Below are positions 61,501-64,000 of a stretch of DNA of 64,000 nt, piece by piece (the stretch's first letter is position 1; every line of letters begins with the position of its first letter). Under the pieces are notes generated by a model. The model was not told the DNA's origin, made no database searches, and saw only the letters and a list, made by a program, of their open reading frames with translations. Position numbers and translations under genes: made by a program. Origin of the DNA: Procambarus clarkii (lineage: Eukaryota; Arthropoda; Malacostraca; Decapoda; Cambaridae); NCBI RefSeq assembly GCF_040958095.1, contig NC_091173.1, positions 15,687,530-15,751,529 of the forward strand. The letters are read 5' to 3'.

Positions 61501-63616
61501 TTTCATCAGAAGTTGCTGTATAAAAATATTCATGGTATGGTAACAATAACTGATGAGAGATTTGTTGTTAATTGTTAGACATTTTTGCTTCTTTTAGTTA
61601 GGGCATTTTGGATTTTTTCCTTGGGGCATTTTGAATTTTGTCTTTGGGGGGCCATTTCAGATTTTTTTGAGGGGACGGGGTGTTTTAAATTTTATTTTTT
61701 TGGAAGGGCATTTTGGATTCTAAGGAGAACATTTTGAATTTTTTTTCTGGGCATTTTGGATTTTTTTTGCATTACTATGTGAATGTGTGTGTTGTCGTCC
61801 ATAGTCAGGTTGGTACCGGACTGGTTATGTCTGTGTGTGTGATGCACCTGCCTTTCTAAGGTTTATTATATTAGGAGAGGTTAGAGGCATTAAATATGCC
61901 AACACTAGTATAGAAGCAAAAAAAGGCGACGTACAAAATAGTATCAGGAATTGATAAAATTGATAGGGAAGATTTCCCCGAGACCTGGAACTTCAAGAAC
62001 AAGAGGTCATAGATTTAAACTAAACAAAGATGCTGATGAAATACATTACAAGAAAATTCACTTTTGCAAATAGACTGGTAGATGGTTGGAACAAGATAGG
62101 TGAGAAGGTGGTGGAGGCCAAAACCGTTAGTAATATCAAAGCATTATATGACAAAGAATGCAGGGAAGACGGGACACCACGTGCATAGCTCTCATCCTGT
62201 AACTACACTTAAGTAATTACACACACAAACACTCATACATGTGTACCTTTGCATATTTCTAAAGTTATATATAATGAATATCACAATTGATACATCAATT
62301 TATGATCACAAAAAATTTACACAATTGGAAACCAAAGAAACACGGACCAGGTTACTTCGTGCAGCACCTCACCCCCATTTCTACCAAAAAAGCTAACTTC
62401 TCCAGTCTACTACAACTAAAACACGATAGGCAGAGACTAATAAAAGGCGTTTTCATTTTCTACAAGTTGAATAATGCTTTCTTGGTTGCCCAAAATGCTA
62501 TGCGTGCTAGTGGCTTTACAAGAATGAAAAATCAACTACATTTCTATGATCTCTCTTAACCCCCAATGTACCTTCTTGCATATAAATAGATAAAATAAAC
62601 AATGTAAAAAACAAAAAAAAAATTCAGAATGATTTTTTTTTTGCACTACAAAAAATGTATGAAAATAGCCTGTGCAATTAGGGGGATAATAGATTTATAA
62701 TTAAATTAAAAAAAAATCATTTAAATCGCATATGAGAGCCTCCAACTAGTTACAGCTTCCTACTTTAATTGCAGCTCCAGTTTCTTGTCGCTGCCAGTCT
62801 ACTGATCCATCTGTGAAGTATGTGAAGCTGTCTATATGGTTTTGTTAGGCTATACCTGTATATTACACACTGCACTTAATATGCTGAATAATTAAGGAGT
62901 AAAATTATTCATAATAATAAGTGCAGAATTTAATATACAGGTATAGCCTAATGAAACACTTAAGAACTCGGTGAATATACGATTTAATTTAATATAAATC
63001 CACTATGCAGAAATTTAAGGAACGAATGCTTCCATCAATATTGTCCATATAAATTAATTAGGTCTATTCACTATTATTTAGCAATAATCAAATAAGTTCA
63101 ACATGCCTTTAGTACTGGAACTATTTTTATTCTCAAAAGAAATATTTAAGTTGCTAGATAAATTTAAATATTTTAAGGTAATCCAATATCTGTAATATAT
63201 GAATATACTGTAGTAGGAAGAATCCGTCAAGTCCAGTACACCTGTCAAGAGTTAGAAGTGAGCCTAACATCTTGTCAGCTGTATAACATGTCATTAAGAC
63301 GCTGCACAGTTTACCTAGACTCACATACACCCCAGCAGTGTCTACACCACACACACGCCTAAAAACCACCGTATATTATACACATTCTCATGTTATGCGT
63401 CAGTCTTAAATTAGAAGTGTATGGGGTGCTGGCCCCGGCCCCGCCTACATCGCCTCCTCAGCCCTCTCTATCACCCCGCCCTCATGATGGATAATAATCT
63501 ATCCTGGCCGGCACTGTACTTACAGTAAGGGGCTTCCGTGGTCCTGTCTGCTCATCCTCGGACTCGTCAGAATCCTCATCTGTGCCAAGCTTTCTCCGTC
63601 GCCTTCTGTCCGCCAT
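39954..63616 (-). CDS. CASC3: CASC3 / Barentsz (MLN51), exon junction complex core protein (10 coding exons)
   Basis: CASC3/Barentsz clamps eIF4A3 onto spliced mRNA in the exon junction complex and acts in mRNA localisation, nonsense-mediated decay and translation. Exons in coding order: 63616-63524, 55203-55087, 54919-54804, 54138-53947, 53177-52903, 50973-50718, 48997-48801, 45369-45127, 42614-42157, 40565-39954. Phases match throughout, giving 2559 nt and 852 residues. Layout: MADRRRRRKL start with an acidic N-terminus; SELOR domain about 71-173 (DDDEDRKNP, IPKKGTFYEHD, VWKEDDKWNHDKF, KSREELIAIYGYDIR); Arg/Gly-rich and poly-Gln region about 173-416; KRYSSQRQRSIPE near 475; Pro/Gly-rich block about 510-649 with MINFG; NGVTYYN near 660; acidic Ser/Glu tail to the end. 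Human CASC3 is about 700 residues and stops soon after its VTYYN motif, so this protein has a long extra tail. Confidence 0.96.
40566..42156. other. CASC3 last intron
   Basis: An imperfect tandem array at about 41010-41145 is built from AGCCACAACCAGTCAC-like units (AGCCACAACCAATCACAGGC, AACAAGTCACAGCCAGTCAG). The rest is AT-rich and purine-rich on the plus strand (41300-41900). No gene seen. Confidence 0.5.
42157..42614 (-). CDS. CASC3: CASC3 coding exon 9 (Pro/Gly-rich, residues 497-649)
   Basis: Acceptor aatttccag, donor gtaagt, phase 1 in and 0 out. Dominated by PP, GPP and PVP repeats with ENMINFGAHPGPLPG near the end, parallel to the PGVMNFGNPSYPYAPG of human CASC3. Probably disordered. 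Confidence 0.94.
43855..44010 (-). mobile_element. SINE of the GCGGCCCGGTCC family, 5'-truncated
   Basis: Plus strand reads CTTGAGATGATTTCGGGACT, CCGCGGCCCGGTCCTCGACC and CCAGGAAGCAGCCCG, as in the complete copy at 59833-60080. It lacks the tRNA half. Confidence 0.65.
44270..44930 (+). pseudogene. Reverse-transcriptase fragment (CR1/Jockey-like), antisense in a CASC3 intron
   Basis: One frame reads EIVPLHKGGSKTNAKNCSLV, corresponding to the VPIYKSGD..NYRPVAL start of RT. The next (44416-44640) reads FRTGCSYHSQFLDHCDMALD and HLIKAFNKSDQGVIAHKMRT plus KGITGKVGR, matching motif A (DxxKAFDxV) with the catalytic Asp positions lost. 44735-44930 is shared with the repeat at 18950. It is broken by stops and frameshifts. 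Confidence 0.7.
45127..45369 (-). CDS. CASC3: CASC3 coding exon 8 (residues 416-497)
   Basis: Acceptor tatttgcttag, donor gtaaga, phase 1 on both sides. Contains RPKRYSSQRQRSIPEQQVPP, matching AKRYSSQRQRPVPEPPAPP of human CASC3; this confirms the assignment outside SELOR. Confidence 0.95.
45370..46496. other. CASC3 intron 7, right part
   Basis: AT-rich with no gene seen. The fold-back MITE follows directly. Confidence 0.4.
46497..46847. mobile_element. Fold-back MITE, copy 2
   Basis: About 351 bp, reverse complement of 29388-29744. Ends CAGCCCATCCTCCTG and CAGGAGAATGGGTT, centre CCTAGGCCTAACACAATATG and TACTAGGCCTAGG. Flanks ACCTAATC and ACCTAGTC could be an 8-bp target duplication with one mismatch. 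Confidence 0.75.
47362..47403. repeat. 17-bp hairpin
   Basis: TATATATGGGTTGTGGT - CCCCAGGA - ACCACAGCCCATATATA, one mismatch in the stem. Confidence 0.75.
47436..48340 (+). pseudogene. Reverse-transcriptase fragment with mutated motif C, antisense in CASC3
   Basis: The 47436-47726 frame reads KVPQGTVLGSFFFLIHVNDL then MVMFSNNEKLMGK: the VPQGTVLGP..NDL motif B and the FADD motif C, here FSNN. Downstream in broken frames come VLQEDLDKCQEQAKKWL and, near 48120-48300, a region resembling the C-terminal thumb of CR1-type elements (DIEVNRKGKQGQPII, FIDNFRAKFHS). Catalytically dead. Confidence 0.75.
48801..48997 (-). CDS. CASC3: CASC3 coding exon 7 (residues 350-416)
   Basis: Acceptor tttgtcaacag, donor gttagt, phase 2 in and 1 out. 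Contains RPSGRGNRGGHQQR and EEITAELKNISVSSQN, the latter resembling the conserved helix near GLEQDVAQLNIAEQNW in human CASC3. Confidence 0.92.
48998..50717. other. CASC3 intron 6
   Basis: A repeat at about 49495-49615 (GGCCGGGCTCGGGGAGTAGA) may be a SINE piece. The rest is AT-rich without genes. Confidence 0.45.
50718..50973 (-). CDS. CASC3: CASC3 coding exon 6 (poly-Gln and RGG, residues 265-350)
   Basis: Acceptor ttttttgcag, donor gtaaga. Contains 13 consecutive Gln encoded by mixed CAG and CAA codons at about 50852-50890, then GGRGRGYRGRGRGSGRG, an RGG-like RNA-binding stretch. Confidence 0.92.
51175..51545 (+). pseudogene. Reverse-transcriptase fragment, antisense in CASC3 intron 5
   Basis: Frames read FMNLIDSHYHQDKEEKKGYI, then (FLNSQK)LIDTVPPKTK, like the DFxKAFDTVPHxRL motif A, and FQLYINDFPEKEY, like the FLLYINDLP stretch after motif B. 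Every catalytic residue is altered or out of frame. Confidence 0.6.
51899..52043. mobile_element. Fold-back (hairpin) element, copy 2
   Basis: GACCACACACTAGAATGTGA ... TCCTGGACCATTCTCAAGTC against its inverted partner, ending CACATTCTAGTGTGTGGTC. As with copy 1, TAGCCACGTTATTGTGACTC follows. The loop region is GATCAAG, and the stem has a few mismatches. Confidence 0.85.
52044..52902. other. CASC3 intron 5, left part
   Basis: AT-rich, with a G12 run at about 52731. No gene seen. Confidence 0.4.
52903..53177 (-). CDS. CASC3: CASC3 coding exon 5 (residues 173-265)
   Basis: Acceptor tattgacag, donor gttagt, ends in phase 1. Opens GRGPNKYTRNWEDLDAYS with an Arg/Gly-rich stretch (RGSIRGGPGRGGPR). 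Low complexity, little similarity to vertebrates, but phase-consistent and open. Confidence 0.92.
53178..53946. other. CASC3 intron 4
   Basis: AT-rich. The chance frames that run into it from the flanking exons end quickly. No feature seen. Confidence 0.45.
53947..54138 (-). CDS. CASC3: CASC3 coding exon 4 (SELOR domain, second part, residues 109-173)
   Basis: Acceptor tttgctacag, donor gtaagg. Contains KVWKEDDKWNHDKF, PKSREELIAIYGYDIR and an Arg run ending RRYG, matching KLWKDEGRWEHDKF and PKSRQELIALYGYDIR of human CASC3. This is the eIF4A3-binding half of SELOR. Confidence 0.97.
54240..54585 (-). mobile_element. tRNA-derived SINE, near complete, in CASC3 intron 3
   Basis: On the minus strand the head TGGCTGTATGGATAGCACCC (box A) leads to GGGTTCGATTCCCGG (box B). 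The body AGTTACCTGGGAGTTAGTCA follows, and a 3' part contains GGGCCGAAAGAGCAGAGCTC. It is bounded by (TG)n at 54566-54580 and (AC)n at 54241-54252. It fills more than half of the 664-bp intron. Confidence 0.8.
54804..54919 (-). CDS. CASC3: CASC3 coding exon 3 (SELOR domain, first part, residues 71-109)
   Basis: Acceptor gtgattacag, donor gtgagt, ends in phase 2. Contains LDDDEDRKNPQYIPKKG then TFYEHD. In human CASC3 the aromatic of FFEHD (Phe188) stacks on RNA in the EJC, and here the corresponding position is aromatic too. Confidence 0.97.
55087..55203 (-). CDS. CASC3: CASC3 coding exon 2 (residues 32-70)
   Basis: Acceptor gtctttccag, donor gtgaga, 39 codons in phase 0. Contains SEYESADEEE and a long Glu run, matching LSDYESAEDSEGEEGE of human CASC3. 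Confidence 0.93.
55204..55950. other. CASC3 intron 1, 3' end
   Basis: AT-rich, no gene or clear repeat. Confidence 0.4.
55955..56820. repeat. Pyrimidine tract and purine tract flanking a ~370-bp core
   Basis: Plus strand 55955-56185 is almost all C/T (CTCTCTCTTCCTTTTTTTTC, CTCTTCCCCTTCTACTCTC). 56565-56790 is almost all A/G (GGGGGAGGGGGAGGAAATGG, GGGGAAGAGGGGGAAGACAG). The core between has ACCCAAATTTGCTGGGGAAA and CATGGTCGGTAATGAAATTG. CCCGAGCATTGCCAGGACTA follows the purine arm. It looks like one dispersed element with complementary low-complexity arms; class unknown. Confidence 0.55.
56830..59832. other. CASC3 intron 1, central part
   Basis: Mostly AT-rich. 58265-58500 is GC-richer and could be an old repeat. 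No convincing gene on either strand. Confidence 0.4.
59833..60080 (-). mobile_element. tRNA-derived SINE, most complete copy of the GCGGCCCGGTCC family
   Basis: Plus strand opens TATCTTGAGATGATTTTGGG, then CCGCGGCCCGGTCCTCGACC, CTGACTAACACCCAGGTACC, GCCGGCACCTGGGATCAAAC and ends TGTCCGCTCGGCCGACAGGC. On the minus strand the tRNA half comes first (CGGCCGAGCGGACAGCAC, box A-like; GGTTTGATCCCAGG, box B-like). Short AGTCAAGGT repeats follow at 60083-60124. Confidence 0.8.
60690..61450 (+). repeat. Decayed tandem array, period ~220 bp, with coding-like remnants
   Basis: Three to four diverged units. AAGGAAATTAAAA-type phrases at 60854, 61080 and 61300, TTAATTT phrases at 60778, 60985 and 61229, and CAGCAAGGGTGCTAGAAG / CAGCAATGGTGG / CAGCATGGGTGATAGTAG at about 60697, 61133 and 61357 keep a spacing near 220. 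Unit 1 holds an open frame (60706-60906) with EATAQQSRQDARITKRITMQ and KIFKEIKTLNE. Unit 2 reads KILKEIKHLDESNRTWELN in another frame. This suggests a former protein of ~74-residue repeats, now dead. Confidence 0.5.
61595..61770 (+). repeat. Degenerate (GGGCATTTTGGATTTTTT)n array
   Basis: Six or seven copies of CATTTTG(G/A)ATTTT spaced 20-30 bases (61606, 61627, 61653, 61710, 61730, 61751) with G-rich spacers. Confidence 0.75.
61865..62222 (+). pseudogene. CR1-like ORF2 C-terminus and 3' UTR
   Basis: A plus frame reads KIVSGIDKIDREDFPETWNF, typical of the C-terminal region of CR1-type elements. Then in other frames come FANRLVDGWNKIG and VVEAKTVSNI pieces, and the 3' tail GACGGGACACCACGTGCATA..ACTACACTTAAGTAATTACA shared with 3182-3266. 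Antisense in CASC3 intron 1. Confidence 0.7.
62380..62600 (+). repeat. SINE-family 3' part
   Basis: AAAATGCTATGCGTGCTAGT and GGCTTTACAAGAATG followed by CTTCTTGCATATAAATAGAT: the same 3' module as at 1-60 and 3690-3740. Confidence 0.55.
62753..62835 (-). pseudogene. RNase H N-terminal fragment of a non-LTR element
   Basis: Minus strand reads TYFTDGSVDWQRQETGAAIK then VGSCN and stop: the first RNase H strand with the catalytic Asp of TDGS. Only about 27 codons remain. Sense orientation within CASC3 intron 1. Confidence 0.6.
62836..63523. other. CASC3 intron 1, 5' end
   Basis: AT-rich until about 63400. Then GC-rich (GGGGTGCTGGCCCCGGCCCC at 63424) up to the donor of exon 1, possibly part of a promoter-proximal CpG-rich zone. 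Confidence 0.4.
63524..63616 (-). CDS. CASC3: CASC3 coding exon 1 (residues 1-31, start)
   Basis: ATG at 63616-63614 in the context CCAACATGGCGG. Encodes MADRRRRRKL followed by an acidic Ser/Asp/Glu run, like the MADRRRQR start of human CASC3. Donor GTAAGT, phase 0. An 8.3-kb intron follows. Confidence 0.93.
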
Positions 63617-64000
63617 GTTGGTCTTGTTGCGACTGGGCCGATGGTTACTATCCTGTTGACCAGACCACACACTAGATGCTGAAGCTCACAAGACGACGTT
63701 ACGGTCTGTCCTGGACCATTCTCAAGTCAATTATGATGAGGAAGTTGTTGTTGTTTTGGACTTAGCTACTTAGAACGAAATGTCCATGTAGCACGGGCTA
63801 TGGTGAGCCCGTAATTTAGTTCGGTTATTTGTGATGTTCGGTTTGTTATTGTGGACTACGGTAACGTAAAACTGAATTCATGTACTACTGCAGTCCATTA
63901 ATACAACAGCACTGGTGATGTGGTCCGCTCACTCCCTCGATGAAAATGTAAGTGATGAGAAAGTAGATGTAGGCAATAAATAGGCAAGAGAGAGGCGAGG
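63617..64000 (-). promoter_or_regulatory. CASC3 5' flank made partly of repeats
   Basis: Only about 45 bases separate the start codon from a truncated hairpin-family repeat (63661 onward). That is followed by a fragment (about 63740-63820) with the palindromic motif CACGGGCTATGGTGAGCCCG. The promoter and first transcribed base must lie in or beyond this sequence. No TATA box is obvious. Confidence 0.35.
63661..63735. mobile_element. Fold-back element, half copy 3
   Basis: GACCACACACTAGATGCTGA .. GACGACGTTACGGTCTGTCC .. GGACCATTCTCAAGTC: the left arm of the hairpin family at 4997 and 51899, without the returning arm. Confidence 0.75.

Noticed and set aside
1-64000. CRISPR arrays, operons or viral genomes
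   Set aside because: The tandem arrays lack unique spacers, both real genes are spliced, and no viral structural or replication gene was recognised.

Overview
The window is a piece of a large, AT-rich, repeat-laden eukaryotic nuclear genome. It holds two intron-rich genes in convergent (tail-to-tail) order. The 5' splice sites are canonical GT and the 3' sites AG, introns reach 6-8 kb, and the introns are packed with tRNA-derived SINEs, decayed non-LTR retrotransposons, fold-back elements and microsatellites. Several repeat families look like ones I associate with decapod crustaceans (crayfish-like). That assignment is recollection and inference, not something the sequence proves by itself.

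Plus strand, about 4.65-35.7 kb: COG7, subunit 7 of the conserved oligomeric Golgi tethering complex. Fifteen coding exons (5770-34984) join in frame into a complete 735-residue C-terminal part. Only the initiator Met is missing, and the best candidate is an ATG (4653-4655) lying directly against a GTAAGT donor. Minus strand, 63616-39954: CASC3 (Barentsz/MLN51), the exon-junction-complex core protein. Ten coding exons join in frame into 852 residues with the full SELOR domain, a poly-Gln tract, RGG-type repeats, a Pro-rich block and a long acidic C-terminal tail. The genes act in unrelated processes (Golgi retrograde tethering; mRNA localisation, NMD and translation), and I see no sign of shared regulation beyond the convergent arrangement.

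Region by region. 1-4.3 kb is repeats: SINE tails, a 30-bp tandem array, a broken RNase H fragment with three copies of an apparent 3' terminus, a complete tRNA-SINE, a 26-bp array and a fold-back. 8.0-11.8 kb (COG7 intron 4) is a GC-rich 3.8-kb element with repeat order A-L-A-internal-L. Read on the minus strand this is the split-direct-repeat layout of tyrosine-recombinase (PAT/Ngaro-type) retrotransposons, and it carries gag-like debris with a zinc-knuckle-like motif. 18.1-20.2 kb is a nest of a Tigger-like end, a repeat and a retrotransposon RNase H 3' end. 28.4-30.8 kb is a decayed reverse-transcriptase relic interrupted by a fold-back MITE, which recurs in opposite orientation at 46.5 kb inside CASC3. 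36.5-38.3 kb, between the two genes, is a dead R2/NeSL-like reverse transcriptase. The CASC3 introns hold further RT relics (44.3, 47.5, 51.2, 61.9 kb), a hairpin family also seen at 5.0 kb and just upstream of the CASC3 start, a pyrimidine/purine tract pair (56 kb) and a decayed ~220-bp array that looks once protein-coding (60.7-61.4 kb).

The strongest novelty candidate is the short split-direct-repeat element at 7998-11801. No prokaryotic features, CRISPR, rRNA or intact tRNA genes were seen.
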